64,000 nucleotides of DNA from Nitrospirillum amazonense (GTDB lineage: Bacteria > Pseudomonadota > Alphaproteobacteria > Azospirillales > Azospirillaceae): NCBI RefSeq assembly GCF_007828045.1, contig NZ_VITN01000008.1:62001-126000 (forward strand). The letters run 5' to 3'. Of the stretch, positions 34,194 to 46,727 are shown in pieces. Position numbers and translations under genes: made by a program. The notes below the pieces were generated by a model. It was given only the letters and a program-made list of their open reading frames with translations. It did not search any database and was not told the origin of the DNA. Numbering within the stretch: position 1 is the first letter of the stretch; the number at the start of each line of letters is the position of its first letter.

Positions 34194-36012
34194 AGTTTAG
34201 CCGATAGGGATTTGCGGTCCAGCCGCAACGCCCCTCCTCCATTGGCACTGGCCGCAGCGAGTTTAGCCGATAGGGATTTGCGGTCCAGCCGCAACAGCAT
34301 GGGCCGTGGGGTTGTAGCTGCCCGTAGTTTAGCCGATAGGGATTTGCGGTCCAGCCGCAACTAATTTCTCCACCTCTCACTTTGCTTTTTCAGTTTAGCC
34401 GATAGGGATTTGCGGTCCAGCCGCAACGGGCCAGTTGGGCTTGTTCAGCTCACAGGGAGTTTAGCCGATAGGGATTTGCGGTCCAGCCGCAACAGTGTGG
34501 GGTCCAAATACTGCTGGCGAAACAGTTTAGCCGATAGGGATTTGCGGTCCAGCCGCAACATGGTTACGCGACGTGAGGACGTTGGTTATAAGTTTAGCCG
34601 ATAGGGATTTGCGGTCCAGCCGCAACCGTGATAAGTGGTGGGGCCACGGAGATTCAAGTTTAGCCGATAGGGATTTGCGGTCCAGCCGCAACCTATGTCG
34701 TTTCTGGATGTACGGAGACGCTAGTTTAGCCGATAGGGATTTGCGGTCCAGCCGCAACAAAACACGCGATGGCGTAGCCTAAGCAGGTAGTTTAGCCGAT
34801 AGGGATTTGCGGTCCAGCCGCAACCGCGCCGTCAACCGCACTTGGCGCGAGTTCAGTTTAGCCGATAGGGATTTGCGGTCCAGCCGCAACCATCTGCCGG
34901 ACATAGAGCGCGTTGACCTGAGTTTAGCCGATAGGGATTTGCGGTCCAGCCGCAACTGCAGCCTCTGCAACGAGCGGCTGAACCCCAGTTTAGCCGATAG
35001 GGATTTGCGGTCCAGCCGCAACCCTGGCCGACGCCGGCAACTTCGGTCATGAAGTTTAGCCGATAGGGATTTGCGGTCCAGCCGCAACTAAGGGCGCGCG
35101 ACATATGTTTCTCGCCATAGTTTAGCCGATAGGGATTTGCGGTCCAGCCGCAACCCGCCCAAGCGACAACATCACCGACCTGCAAGTTTAGCCGATAGGG
35201 ATTTGCGGTCCAGCCGCAACGCCGTCTTCGGCAAGGACGTGGCGGCGGCGAGTTTAGCCGATAGGGATTTGCGGTCCAGCCGCAACTTCCAGGTCCGTGT
35301 CCCGCCACATTCGCATAGTTTAGCCGATAGGGATTTGCGGTCCAGCCGCAACAAGGGATCTCAGCTCGTCTTCATCGGACCAAGTTTAGCCGATAGGGAT
35401 TTGCGGTCCAGCCGCAACTAGACGTTCTGGTAGTGGTGCACCAGCTCGAGTTTAGCCGATAGGGATTTGCGGTCCAGCCGCAACCTGGGGAGGGCAGGGG
35501 GATGGGATGAGGGTAGTTTAGCCGATAGGGATTTGCGGTCCAGCCGCAACTGAATCTCCTCGTACTCTTCACCCCTAGAAAGTTTAGCCGATAGGGATTT
35601 GCGGTCCAGCCGCAACCCGGCCGATCGTCGTATTGGCGAAGGACCCAGTTTAGCCGATAGGGATTTGCGGTCCAGCCGCAACGACGCCGTCGATGTTCAT
35701 GTAGCCGGTGCCAGTTTAGCCGATAGGGATTTGCGGTCCAGCCGCAACGCGCACGCGCGCAGGGGCCGCCCTTACACCAGTTTAGCCGATAGGGATTTGC
35801 GGTCCAGCCGCAACTGCGACACCGGCAACGGCGGTGGACATCTTAGTTTAGCCGATAGGGATTTGCGGTCCAGCCGCAACTCTGGCGCGCTCCGTCCATC
35901 AACATCTCGGAGTTTAGCCGATAGGGATTTGCGGTCCAGCCGCAACGCACCTGGAACAGGTGATCGCGGACGCGCTAGTTTAGCCGATAGGGATTTGCGG
36001 TCCAGCTACAAC
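34194..36012 (-). CRISPR. Type II-C CRISPR array: 28 repeats of 36 bp, 27 spacers
   Basis: Repeats recur every 66 bp from 34194; spacers are 30 nt except the sixth from the left (34560-34590), which is 31 nt. In crRNA sense (minus strand) the repeat starts GTTGCGGCTGGACC and ends CTATCGGCTAAACT, resembling Neisseria-type II-C repeats (GTTG-x-x-GCT ... GCTA-x-A-x-T). Hence crRNAs should run opposite to the cas genes. The 3' end of each repeat (GGCTAAACT) is placed like the -10 element embedded in Neisseria repeats. The first 27 repeats from the left look identical; the last (35977-36012) differs (GTTGTAGC at its 5' end in crRNA sense). No spacer obviously matches this window. Confidence 0.98.
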
Positions 36013-36036
36013 CTGGCGCAGACGGTGGAGCCGAAG

Positions 36037-36068
36037 AGCTTAGCCGATTGGGGCTGCCACTCAGCAAC
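36037..36068 (-). repeat. Degenerate 29th CRISPR repeat
   Basis: AGCTTAGCCGATTGGGG followed by a CAGCAAC end is a shortened, mutated repeat copy, 24 bp beyond the last good repeat. It marks the old, decaying end of the array and stops 22 bp before the adhP stop codon. Confidence 0.75.
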
Positions 36069-36090
36069 CCCTCGGCTTAGATGTGAATGA

Positions 36091-37119
36091 TCACAGCGTC
36101 ACGACCACGCGGCCGTTGACGGTGCCGGCGCGCAGGCGGTCGAAGATGGTGTTGATGGCGTCCAGCGGCTGGACCTCCACCTCCGCCTTCACCTTGCCCT
36201 CGCCGGCGAAGGCCAGGGCCTCGGCCAGGTCGGCGCGGGTGCCGACGATGCTGCCGCGCACGGTGATGCGGTTCAGCACGACGTCGAAGATGGGCAGGCC
36301 GAATTCGCCCGGCGGCAGGCCGATCAGGGCCACGGTGCCGTGGCGGCGGCTCATGCCCACGGCCTGGGTGAAGGCGGGGCGGGAGACGGCGGTGACCAGC
36401 ACGCCATGGGCGCCGCCGATGTCGCTGTGCAGGCGCTTGGCCGGATCTTCCTTCAGGGCGTTCACCGTCAGGTCGGCGCCCAGCTTCCGGGCCAGGTCCA
36501 GCTTGTCGTCGGCGACATCGATGGCGGCCACGTGCAGGCCCATGGCCTTGGCGTACTGCACGGCCACGTGGCCCAGACCGCCGATGCCGGAGATGGCGAC
36601 CCACTGGCCGGGCCGGGCCTCCGTCTCCTTCAGGCCTTTATAGACGGTGACGCCGGCGCACAGGATGGGGGCGATCTCCTCGAACCCCACGCTGTCGGGC
36701 AGGTGGCCGACGAAGTTGGGGTCGGCCAGCACATAGTCGGCATAGCCGCCGTTGACGGAATAGCCGGTGTTCTGCTGGGCGGTGCACAGCGTCTCCCACC
36801 CCGTCAGGCAATGCTCGCAATGGCCGCAGGCGGTGTAGAGCCAGGGCACGCCCACGCGGTCGCCTTCCTTCACATTGGTGACGCCGGCGCCCACGGCGGC
36901 GACGTAGCCCACGCCCTCGTGACCGGGAATGAAGGGCGGTTGCGGCTTCACCGGCCAGTCGCCGTCGGCGGCGTGCAGGTCGGTGTGGCAGACGCCGCTG
37001 GCCTGGATGCGCACCAGGATCTGGCCGGGGCCGACCTCCGGCACCGCCACTTCGCGGATGTCCAGGGGCTTACCCAGGGTGTGGACGACGGCGGCCTTCA
37101 TGGTCCGGGGCAAAGACAT
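36091..37119 (-). CDS. adhP: Zinc-dependent alcohol dehydrogenase, AdhP-like
   Basis: 342 residues. The ATG at 37119 has GAAGGA 8 nt upstream. It belongs to the medium-chain dehydrogenases and oxidises primary alcohols with NAD+ in the cytoplasm. Catalytic zinc ligands C44 ([16 protein letters not shown]), H67 and E68 (PGHEGVG), and the structural zinc cysteines C98, C101, C104 and C112 ([17 protein letters not shown]) are present, with the dinucleotide-binding [17 protein letters not shown] near residue 175. The match to E. coli AdhP through residues 40-125 is close. Its stop codon lies 22 bp from the last degenerate CRISPR repeat, so read-through would enter the array in the crRNA direction. 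Confidence 0.93.
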   Translation of the reverse strand: MSLPRTMKAAVVHTLGKPLDIREVAVPEVGPGQILVRIQASGVCHTDLHAADGDWPVKPQPPFIPGHEGVGYVAAVGAGVTNVKEGDRVGVPWLYTACGHCEHCLTGWETLCTAQQNTGYSVNGGYADYVLADPNFVGHLPDSVGFEEIAPILCAGVTVYKGLKETEARPGQWVAISGIGGLGHVAVQYAKAMGLHVAAIDVADDKLDLARKLGADLTVNALKEDPAKRLHSDIGGAHGVLVTAVSRPAFTQAVGMSRRHGTVALIGLPPGEFGLPIFDVVLNRITVRGSIVGTRADLAEALAFAGEGKVKAEVEVQPLDAINTIFDRLRAGTVNGRVVVTL

Positions 37120-37211
37120 GGGGAACGGTCCTTCCTGTCGGGGGCGAACGGCGGTGGCCGTTCGTTCGCCGACAGAAGATACCGGCGGGCCGCTCGCAGC
37201 TTTGAGATGGG

Positions 37212-37577
37212 TCAAGGACCGGACGGATCTACCTCTTTCGTGACGGCCAGCACCGTTTGGCGCACCTCGGGCGGCAGGCTGTCCAGCACGCCGGCCACGC
37301 CGCGCAGGGCGGCGCGCAGGCTGTAGACCTGGTCGATCAGCGCCAGCACCAGGGGCAGGGTGTCGTCGGCCACACCCATGTCGCGGCGCAAATCGCGGAT
37401 CAGGCCCACGCGGGCCACATCCACGGGGTGGAAGCGCCAGTCGGCCGCATGCTCCGGCGCCGGGGTGCCGTCTGGCCGCACCCAGCCTTGCGTCACCCAC
37501 CAGTGGATGTCCTGCTCGCCCACGTCGGGGAAACGGGCGCACACGGCCTCCAGCGTCAACAGGGTCAGCGTGCCCAT
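37212..37577 (-). CDS. cbpM: Chaperone modulator CbpM
   Basis: 121 residues. The short helical protein with a MerR-like winged start ([22 protein letters not shown]) and a leucine-rich second half ([20 protein letters not shown]) matches CbpM, which binds the J domain of CbpA and inhibits its co-chaperone and DNA-binding activity. It starts 3 bp after the cbpA stop codon, with GAGGGAG upstream of its ATG, the usual gene order. It is the last gene of a three-gene operon. Confidence 0.88.
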   Translation of the reverse strand: MGTLTLLTLEAVCARFPDVGEQDIHWWVTQGWVRPDGTPAPEHAADWRFHPVDVARVGLIRDLRRDMGVADDTLPLVLALIDQVYSLRAALRGVAGVLDSLPPEVRQTVLAVTKEVDPSGP

Positions 37578-37580
37578 GGC

Positions 37581-38555
37581 TCAAGCTCCCTCATGATGCA
37601 GATCGGCCAGGCCGGCGCGCGGATCGGCGTCATGCCGGGGTTTCCAGCCTTCCAGGAAGGTCGCCAGCTCCGGCTCCTCCCCCGGCGGCAACACCACCTT
37701 CAGCTCCACCACCTGGTGGCCCTCGCGGATGCCCCGGCCCTTGAGGCGCAGGCGGGTGCCGCTGCTGGAGCGGGGCGGGATGGCCAACATGACGCTGCCG
37801 TGGATGGTGGGCACCTTGACCTTGGCGCCCAGCACCGCCTCCTTCAGCGTCACCGGCAGTTCGATGATGATGTCGTCGCCGTCGCGGCGGTACAGCGGGT
37901 GGGGCGAGACCGCCACCTCCACGAAGGCATCGCCGGGGGGGCCGCCGTTCATGCCCGGCCCACCCTTGCCCGCCAGGCGCAGTGCCTGGCCGTCTTTCAG
38001 GCCGGCGGGGATGGTGACGTCCAGCACCTGACCGTCGGGCAGGGTCAGCCGGCGGGTGGCGCCCCGGGCGGCGGTCAGGAAATCCACCGTCAGGGAATAA
38101 CGGGCGTCCTGGCCTTTCAGCGGGAAGCCGCCGGCGCGGGCGCCCCCGGTGCCGCCGCCCTGGTTGAAGGCGCGACGCAGCAGGCTTTCCAGGTCATCAT
38201 GGTCGAAGCCGCCGAGGTCCTCGGCGCCGGCGGAGTAGCGGCCGTGCCCGCTGGCGAAGGGCCCGCTGGCGAAGGGATCGCCCGCGTACTGGCGGTAATA
38301 GCCGCCCCCGCCGGCGGGGCCGCGCGGGGCCGTCTCCGCCCCGGTGGCGTCGATCTCCCCCCGGTCGAAGCGGGCGCGCTTGTCCGCGTCGGACAACAGG
38401 GCGTAGGCGGCGGCGATCTCCTTGAACTTGGCCTCGGCCTCTGGCTTGCCCGGGTTCAGGTCCGGGTGGTGCTTCTTGGCCAGGGCGCGATAGGCGCTGC
38501 GGATGGTCTTCTCATCGGCGTCGCGGGCGACGCCCAGCAAGGCGTAGGGATCCAC
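37581..38555 (-). CDS. cbpA: DnaJ-family co-chaperone CbpA
   Basis: 324 residues. It begins with GTG, supported by GAGGTAG about 6 nt upstream. An N-terminal J domain with the HPD motif at residues 30-32 ([20 protein letters not shown]) stimulates DnaK. A glycine-rich linker ([10 protein letters not shown]) follows, and two C-terminal peptide-binding domains ([40 protein letters not shown]) replace the zinc finger of DnaJ, which marks CbpA. It lies between a kinase fusion gene (6-bp gap) and its inhibitor cbpM. Confidence 0.92.
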   Translation of the reverse strand: MDPYALLGVARDADEKTIRSAYRALAKKHHPDLNPGKPEAEAKFKEIAAAYALLSDADKRARFDRGEIDATGAETAPRGPAGGGGYYRQYAGDPFASGPFASGHGRYSAGAEDLGGFDHDDLESLLRRAFNQGGGTGGARAGGFPLKGQDARYSLTVDFLTAARGATRRLTLPDGQVLDVTIPAGLKDGQALRLAGKGGPGMNGGPPGDAFVEVAVSPHPLYRRDGDDIIIELPVTLKEAVLGAKVKVPTIHGSVMLAIPPRSSSGTRLRLKGRGIREGHQVVELKVVLPPGEEPELATFLEGWKPRHDADPRAGLADLHHEGA

Positions 38556-38561
38556 CGTAGG

Positions 38562-40256
38562 CTACCTCATTCCAGGGAAGGGACCAGGGGATGCGATCAT
38601 GCGGCCGGCCTTGGGGCGACCCGTTGGGCTTCCCGCGGTGGGACGGCCGGCCTCCCCCGCCGGGGGCAGCAGCAGGGCTTCCGCCTGGCGCAGCACCGTG
38701 GCCGGGGTGGGGCCGGCGTCCAGGATAGCCCAGCGCACCTCGCCGGCGCCCTTGCGCATCTGGCTTAGCAAGACGGGCATATCCGCGTCCGACGCGTCCC
38801 GGGCCGTCGCCTGGCCCCGCCGGCTCAACCGGTCCGCCAGCACGGCCTCCGGCGCCTGCAACCACAGGCCGGTGAAACGCGCATGGGCCTGGGCCGCCAC
38901 TTCCGCCGTCAGGGCCCGCTCGGCGGGGTCGGCGAACACCGCGTCCAGGATGACGCTGCGCCCGGCGGCCAGGCAGGCGGCGGCCTGGGTGCGCAGGCGG
39001 TCGTAGACGGCGGCGCTCACCGCCGGGCTGTAGGCCTCATGGGTCAGCGCCTGCTCCGGCGCCACGCCGAACAGCTGCTTGCGGATGACGTCGGTGCGCA
39101 GCACGCGGGCGCCCGGGGCCGTGCCCAGCAGGGGGGCCAGGGCCCGGGCCAGCGTGGACTTGCCCGTGCCGCTGAAGCCGCCAACCGCCACGACGCGCGG
39201 CCGGTCGCGGCGCAGGAAATCCAGCGCCAGCTGCAGGTAACGGTCGGCCTCCACCGCCCCGGCGGTCTTCTGCGTGGGCGTGGTCTGGCGCCGGGCGGCT
39301 GCGGCCGTCACCTGGGCCCGCACCGCCGCCCGCACCGACAGGAACAGGGGCAGGGCCGACAGCCCGCCCAGGGCCTGGCCCTCCCGTCCCGCCATATCCT
39401 CTCCCGTCAGGTCCAGGTAGCGGTTTAGCACCAGGCTCGCCAGATCCACGCGGTCGCGGAAACAAAGATCCATCAGCAGGAAGGCCAGATCGTACAGCAC
39501 GTCCGTGCAGGCCAGGGCGGGGTCGAACTCGATGGCGTCGAAGGGTGTGGGCGTGCCGTCCACCAGGCAGACGTTGCCCAGATGCAGGTCGCCGTGGCAG
39601 TCGCGCACCCGGCCCGCGCCGCGCCGCGCGTCCAGCAAGGCCGCCTGCGCCGACAATGCGGCCTGCACCTTGGTGTTCCAGGCGCGGATGTCGGCGGCCG
39701 AGAAGGCGTCGCCCGGCTTCAGGTTGGCGCGGGTGATGGCGATGGCCTCGCCCAGCCCCTCGGCCCCGCCGCCCTCCGTGCGCCCGGGCTGCGCCCGGTG
39801 CAGGCGGGCCAGGCGGTCGGCCAGGTCCAGCATCAGCTGCGGCGTCAGCCGGCCTTGCGTCGCCATGCGGTCCAGCAGGGCGTCCTGGTCGAAGCGGCGC
39901 ATGACCAGCAACCAGTCCACGACCTGGGCACCGGGCAGGGGCGGTTCATCCTCCCCCGCCGCCCATTCCGGTCCCAGGGTCAGGCCGTCTGGCGTGCGCA
40001 GGACGGGGCGCAGGCCCAGGTACAGGTTGGGGGCGAAGCGGCGGTTGACCGCCAGCTCCGCCAGGCAGAAGTGCCGCCGCCGTTCCACCGTGGAATAGTC
40101 CAGATAGGAATAGCGCACGGCGCGCTTCAGCTTGTAGGCGCGGTCGCCGGCCAGGAAGACGTGGGAAATGTGGGTGTCGATACGCTCCACCCGGCCACGG
40201 GCCCCGAAGGATTCCGGATGGGTCAGGAAGGCGAGCGTCTCGGTCTGGTCGTCCAT
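38562..40256 (-). CDS. Bifunctional aminoglycoside-phosphotransferase-like / P-loop kinase protein
   Basis: 564 residues from the ATG at 40256 (AGGGAG upstream; a longer frame to 40370 lacks a site). Residues 1-330 have the APH/choline-kinase fold with the Brenner motif CHGDLHLGN and the FDAIEFDPALACTDVLYDLA metal-binding stretch. About residues 370-550 form a second domain with the Walker A GGFSGTGKST and a later arginine-rich LSRRGQATARDASD. This pairing is common in bacterial genomes, but the substrate is unknown. It is the first gene of the operon leading to cbpA and cbpM, so a stress link is possible but not shown. Confidence 0.8.
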   Translation of the reverse strand: MDDQTETLAFLTHPESFGARGRVERIDTHISHVFLAGDRAYKLKRAVRYSYLDYSTVERRRHFCLAELAVNRRFAPNLYLGLRPVLRTPDGLTLGPEWAAGEDEPPLPGAQVVDWLLVMRRFDQDALLDRMATQGRLTPQLMLDLADRLARLHRAQPGRTEGGGAEGLGEAIAITRANLKPGDAFSAADIRAWNTKVQAALSAQAALLDARRGAGRVRDCHGDLHLGNVCLVDGTPTPFDAIEFDPALACTDVLYDLAFLLMDLCFRDRVDLASLVLNRYLDLTGEDMAGREGQALGGLSALPLFLSVRAAVRAQVTAAAARRQTTPTQKTAGAVEADRYLQLALDFLRRDRPRVVAVGGFSGTGKSTLARALAPLLGTAPGARVLRTDVIRKQLFGVAPEQALTHEAYSPAVSAAVYDRLRTQAAACLAAGRSVILDAVFADPAERALTAEVAAQAHARFTGLWLQAPEAVLADRLSRRGQATARDASDADMPVLLSQMRKGAGEVRWAILDAGPTPATVLRQAEALLLPPAGEAGRPTAGSPTGRPKAGRMIASPGPFPGMR

Positions 40257-40616
40257 GGCGGTAGACTCCCTGATTGCGGAAAGGCGGAACCCGGGCGACG
40301 GCGTGCCGCGGGCTCTGTTGAGAGAAAAGCATAGGCCACCCGGCGGTTCCGCCGCCTTGAGCGGGATCAAGCGGCGGTGCGCTCATTCCATCGCGGAACC
40401 CGCACAGCGAGATTCACACCCGCCCCGTTGCGGAACACGCGTGCCACACCCGCGTCAAAACGGGGCGCGCATGCGGGAAACGCGCCGGTCGCCGCCTTGA
40501 TTTGGGGTTCGCCCGCCTTGTAAGGTGCGCCGCAACGCAACAAAGGGCCGGGGAGGACGGGTTTTCGAACCCCAAAAGTTCCTTTTCCGCCCTTCCAGGG
40601 TGAAGACGGTCAGGCA
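40257..40616. other. Divergent promoter region, kinase operon / glyQ
   Basis: 360 bp without a supported gene. The plus strand holds TTGATT (40497-40502) and TTGTAA (40518-40523) as a possible glyQ promoter with about 15-16 bp between. No T-box or other riboswitch is visible. Confidence 0.4.
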
Positions 40617-41531
40617 ATGGCGGCCTCAGGCGCGGCGAAGCTCAGTTTCCAGGGACTTATCCTGACGCTCCACCAGTTCTGGTCGGAGCAGGGGGCCCTG
40701 ATCCTCCAGCCTTATGATATGGAGATGGGGGCCGGCACCTTCCATCCCTCCACGACCTTGCGCGCCCTGGGCGCCACGCCGTGGAAGGCCGCCTTCGTGC
40801 AGCCGTCGCGCCGGCCCAAGGACGGCCGCTATGGCGAGAACCCCAACCGCCTGCACCAGCATCACCAGTACCAGGTGATCCTGAAGCCCTCGCCGGCCAA
40901 CGTGCAGGAGATCTACCTGGAAAGCCTGCGCCGCGTGGGCATCGACCCGGCGCGGCACGACATCCGCTTCGTCGAGGATGACTGGGAAAGCCCCACGCTG
41001 GGCGCCTGGGGCCTGGGCTGGGAAGTGTGGTGCGACGGCATGGAGGTGACGCAGTTCACCTATTTCCAGCAGGTGGGCGGCATCGAGTGCGAGGTCGTGG
41101 CGGCGGAGCTGACCTATGGCCTGGAACGCCTGGCCATGTACATCCAGAACGTCGAGAACGTCTACGACCTGGACTTCAACGGCCAGGGCGTGAAGTACGG
41201 CGACGTCTATCACCGCAATGAGCGTGAGCAGAGCGCCTATAACTTCGAGGTCGCCGACACCGCCATGCTGCTGCGCCATTTCGAGGACGCGGAGCATGAG
41301 TGCGCCGAGCTGCTGAAGCGCGGCCTGGCCTGGCCGGCCTATGAGCAGTGCGTCAAGGCCTCGCACAACTTCAACCTGCTGGACGCGCGCGGCGTGATTT
41401 CGGTGGTGGAGCGGCAGAGCTACATCCTGCGCGTCCGCAACCTGGCCAAGGCCTGCTGCGAGGCCTGGGTGGCGGGGGACAAGAAAGTGGACTGGACCCT
41501 GCCTGGGCCCGTTTCCGGTAAGGGGGCCTGA
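40617..41531 (+). CDS. glyQ: Glycyl-tRNA synthetase alpha subunit
   Basis: 304 residues, the normal length. The protein is the catalytic alpha chain of the tetrameric alpha2beta2 enzyme, which charges tRNA-Gly in the cytoplasm. Diagnostic stretches are [60 protein letters not shown]-like (here [12 protein letters not shown]) and [20 protein letters not shown], all in the expected order. It lies 3 bp ahead of glyS and is cotranscribed with it. Confidence 0.98.
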   Translation: MAASGAAKLSFQGLILTLHQFWSEQGALILQPYDMEMGAGTFHPSTTLRALGATPWKAAFVQPSRRPKDGRYGENPNRLHQHHQYQVILKPSPANVQEIYLESLRRVGIDPARHDIRFVEDDWESPTLGAWGLGWEVWCDGMEVTQFTYFQQVGGIECEVVAAELTYGLERLAMYIQNVENVYDLDFNGQGVKYGDVYHRNEREQSAYNFEVADTAMLLRHFEDAEHECAELLKRGLAWPAYEQCVKASHNFNLLDARGVISVVERQSYILRVRNLAKACCEAWVAGDKKVDWTLPGPVSGKGA

Positions 41532-41534
41532 ACC

Positions 41535-43679
41535 ATGGCCGAGCTGCTGATCGAACTGTTTTCCGAGGAAATCCCCGCCCGCATGCAGGTGCGCGCGGCC
41601 GATGACCTCAAGCGCCTGGTGACCATCAAGCTGGCCGAGGCCGGCTTGGCGTTCCAGGACGCCATCGCCCATTCCACCCCGCGCCGCCTGACCCTGGCCG
41701 TCACTGGACTGCCGGTGCGCCAGGCCGACGTGCGGGATGAGCGCAAGGGCCCGCGCGTGGGATCCCCTGACGCGGCGGTGCAGGGCTTCCTGCGCGGTGC
41801 CGGCCTCACCAGCCTGGATCAGTGCGAACAGCGCGACACCGGCAAGGGCGTGTTCTGGTTCGCTGTGGTGGAAAGGCCGGGCGGGGCCACGGTCGATGCC
41901 CTGCCGGGCATCATCGACGCTGCCATCCGCGAGCTGCCCTGGCCCAAATCCATGCGCTGGGGCAACAACACCTTCCGCTGGGTGCGGCCGCTGCAGTCCA
42001 TCCTGGCGCTGTTCGACGGCGCCGTGGTCCCGGGCACCCTGACCCTGAGGACGGCCGAACCGGCGCCCGAGGCGTCGGAGGGCAACGTTTGCTTAGGGGG
42101 AGAGCCCACCGCCGTCACCCTGCCCTACGGCAACACCACGCGCGGCCACCGCTTCCTGGCGCCCGACGCGCTGACCATCACCGACTTCGCCGACTATCAG
42201 CAAAAGCTGGCTGGCGCCTTCGTCGTGCTGGACCGCGAGGCGCGCAAGGCCCGCATCCTGGAACAGGCCAACAGGCTGGCCGCCGCCGAGGGCCTGACCC
42301 TGCGCGACGACCCGGGCCTGCTGGAAGAGGTGGCGGGCCTGGTGGAATGGCCGGTGGGCCTGATCGGCACCATCGACCAGGCCTTCATGGACGTGCCCGC
42401 CGAGGTGCTGACCACCTCCATGCGCACGCACCAGCGTTATTTCGCCCTGGAAACCGCTGACGGCAATCTGGCGCCCCGCTTCATCCTGATGGCCAACCGC
42501 ACCACCGAGGACGAAGGCCGGGCCGTGGTGGCGGGTAACGAGCGCGTGCTGCGCGCCCGCCTGTCGGACGCCAAGTTCTTCTGGGACCTGGACCGCAAGG
42601 TGCCGCTGGAAGACCAGGCCAAGAAGCTGGCCGACATCACCTTCCATGCCAAGCTGGGCACCACGGCGGCCAAGGTCCACCGGGTGGAAGGCCTGGCGGC
42701 GGTCATCGCCCGGGCCATCCACGCCGACGTGGACGCCACCCGCCGTGCCGCCCGCCTGGCCAAGGCCGACCTGGTGACCGGCCTGGTGGGGGAGTTCCCC
42801 GAGGTGCAGGGCGTCGTCGGCCGCTACATCGCCTATGAGCAGGGCGAGAGTGCCGCCGTGGCCGAGGCCATCGCCGACCATTACAAGCCCCTGGGCCCCA
42901 GCGACAGCTGCCCCACCGCCCCGGTTTCCGTGGCGGTGGCCCTGGCCGACAAGATTGACACCCTGGTGGCCTTCTTCGGCATCGATGAGAAGCCGACCGG
43001 CTCCCGCGATCCGTTCGCGCTGCGCCGCGCGGCCCTGGGCGTCATCCGCCTGGTGGTGGAGAACGGCCTGCGCCTGGACCTCGGCGACCTGTTCCTGGTG
43101 GCGCGCGGCCAGCTGGCTCTCGACAACGCCGCCTTGGATGGCGAGTTGCTGGCCTTCTTCGCCGACCGCCTGGTGGTGGCCCTGCGCGAGAAGGGCGTGC
43201 GCCACGACCTGATCGCGGCGGCGCTCTCTCATGGAACTGGGGCCGGCCGGGCCGAGGGTGACCTGGTCCGCCTGCTGGCCCGCGTGGATGCGCTGGCCGG
43301 CTTCGTCAACACGGACGACGGCGCCAACCTGCTGGCCGCCTTCCGCCGCGCCGCCAACATCCTGCGCATCGAGGAGAAGAAGGACGGCCACGCCCATGAC
43401 GGCGTGCCGGACGCCGCCTTGCTGCGGGTGGATGAGGAAAAGGCCCTGGCGGCGGCGCTGGATGCCGCGCGCACGGCGTCGGAGCCGGCGCTGGCCGCCG
43501 AGGATTATGTGGGCACCATGGCCGCGCTGGCCAGCTTGCGCGGCCCGGTGGACGCCTTCTTCGACAAGGTGACGGTGAACGCCGACGATCCGGCCTTGCG
43601 GGCCAACCGGCTGCGTCTGCTGGCCGGTATACGTCGCACGCTGAACCATGTGGCGGATTTCTCGGTCATCGAGGGGTGA
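41535..43679 (+). CDS. glyS: Glycyl-tRNA synthetase beta subunit
   Basis: 714 residues, near the usual 690. It supplies tRNA binding to the alpha2beta2 synthetase. Family signatures are [20 protein letters not shown] at the N-terminus, [46 protein letters not shown] and a C-terminal anticodon-binding region with [20 protein letters not shown]. It starts 3 bp after glyQ and is closed by a strong terminator. Confidence 0.98.
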   Translation: MAELLIELFSEEIPARMQVRAADDLKRLVTIKLAEAGLAFQDAIAHSTPRRLTLAVTGLPVRQADVRDERKGPRVGSPDAAVQGFLRGAGLTSLDQCEQRDTGKGVFWFAVVERPGGATVDALPGIIDAAIRELPWPKSMRWGNNTFRWVRPLQSILALFDGAVVPGTLTLRTAEPAPEASEGNVCLGGEPTAVTLPYGNTTRGHRFLAPDALTITDFADYQQKLAGAFVVLDREARKARILEQANRLAAAEGLTLRDDPGLLEEVAGLVEWPVGLIGTIDQAFMDVPAEVLTTSMRTHQRYFALETADGNLAPRFILMANRTTEDEGRAVVAGNERVLRARLSDAKFFWDLDRKVPLEDQAKKLADITFHAKLGTTAAKVHRVEGLAAVIARAIHADVDATRRAARLAKADLVTGLVGEFPEVQGVVGRYIAYEQGESAAVAEAIADHYKPLGPSDSCPTAPVSVAVALADKIDTLVAFFGIDEKPTGSRDPFALRRAALGVIRLVVENGLRLDLGDLFLVARGQLALDNAALDGELLAFFADRLVVALREKGVRHDLIAAALSHGTGAGRAEGDLVRLLARVDALAGFVNTDDGANLLAAFRRAANILRIEEKKDGHAHDGVPDAALLRVDEEKALAAALDAARTASEPALAAEDYVGTMAALASLRGPVDAFFDKVTVNADDPALRANRLRLLAGIRRTLNHVADFSVIEG

Positions 43680-43684
43680 GTCGC

Positions 43685-43716
43685 GGGGGCCGGGAAACCG
43701 GCCCCCGTTTTCGTTT
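43685..43716 (+). terminator. Rho-independent terminator of glyQS
   Basis: GGGGGCCGG and CCGGCCCCC form a perfect 9-bp stem with a GAAA loop, followed by GTTTTCGTTT, 6 bp after the glyS stop codon. Confidence 0.9.
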
Positions 43717-43809
43717 GGCGCCCGGAACCTTGGGGGCGGTCACAATCTTGGCCCTTCCGTTGCCCAGGGATGTCTGCAAGGCTTTGATTTCAGTACGCGT
43801 GACAAAACG

Positions 43810-43830
43810 GGGCCCGGTTTGACCGGACCC
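43810..43830. other. Hairpin in the ppdK leader
   Basis: GGGCCCGGT pairs with ACCGGACCC (one mismatched or G-U pair) around TTG, about 100 bp before the ppdK start. On the minus strand it is followed by CGTTTTGTC. It could be a leader structure of ppdK or a weak terminator; I see no leader peptide. Confidence 0.4.
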
Positions 43831-43932
43831 TGAAAAAACACAAATCGCAGTGAAAAACTTCGGGGAAACTGGCGAGCGGCGGCCCATGAGTGAACCGGCC
43901 GCGGCTCCGCCGAACTCATCGGGTGAGGAACC

Positions 43933-46617
<2,685 letters not shown>

Positions 46618-46643
46618 GCGGCGGTTCCGCATCGAAGGGTCGA

Positions 46644-46678
46644 GGGCGGCGGGGGCGACCCTGCCGCCCTTGATCTTT
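46644..46678 (+). terminator. Terminator downstream of ppdK
   Basis: GGGCGGC and GCCGCCC form a 7-bp stem with a 12-nt loop, followed by TTGATCTTT, 27 bp after the ppdK stop codon. Confidence 0.65.
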
Positions 46679-46709
46679 GGGCCGCCATCTTTGGGCCGCC
46701 ATCTTTGGG
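46673..46709. repeat. 14-bp tandem repeat, about 2.6 copies
   Basis: The unit CCGCCATCTTTGGG is repeated directly between ppdK and the convergent gene, just beyond the terminator stem. No function is apparent. Confidence 0.75.
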
Positions 46710-46727
46710 GTGTCCGGGGAGGCGGCT

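Noticed and set aside
34172-36090. Many short frames reading RLDRKSLSAKL or SLADRDLRSSRN
   Set aside because: They are translations of the CRISPR repeats, not proteins.
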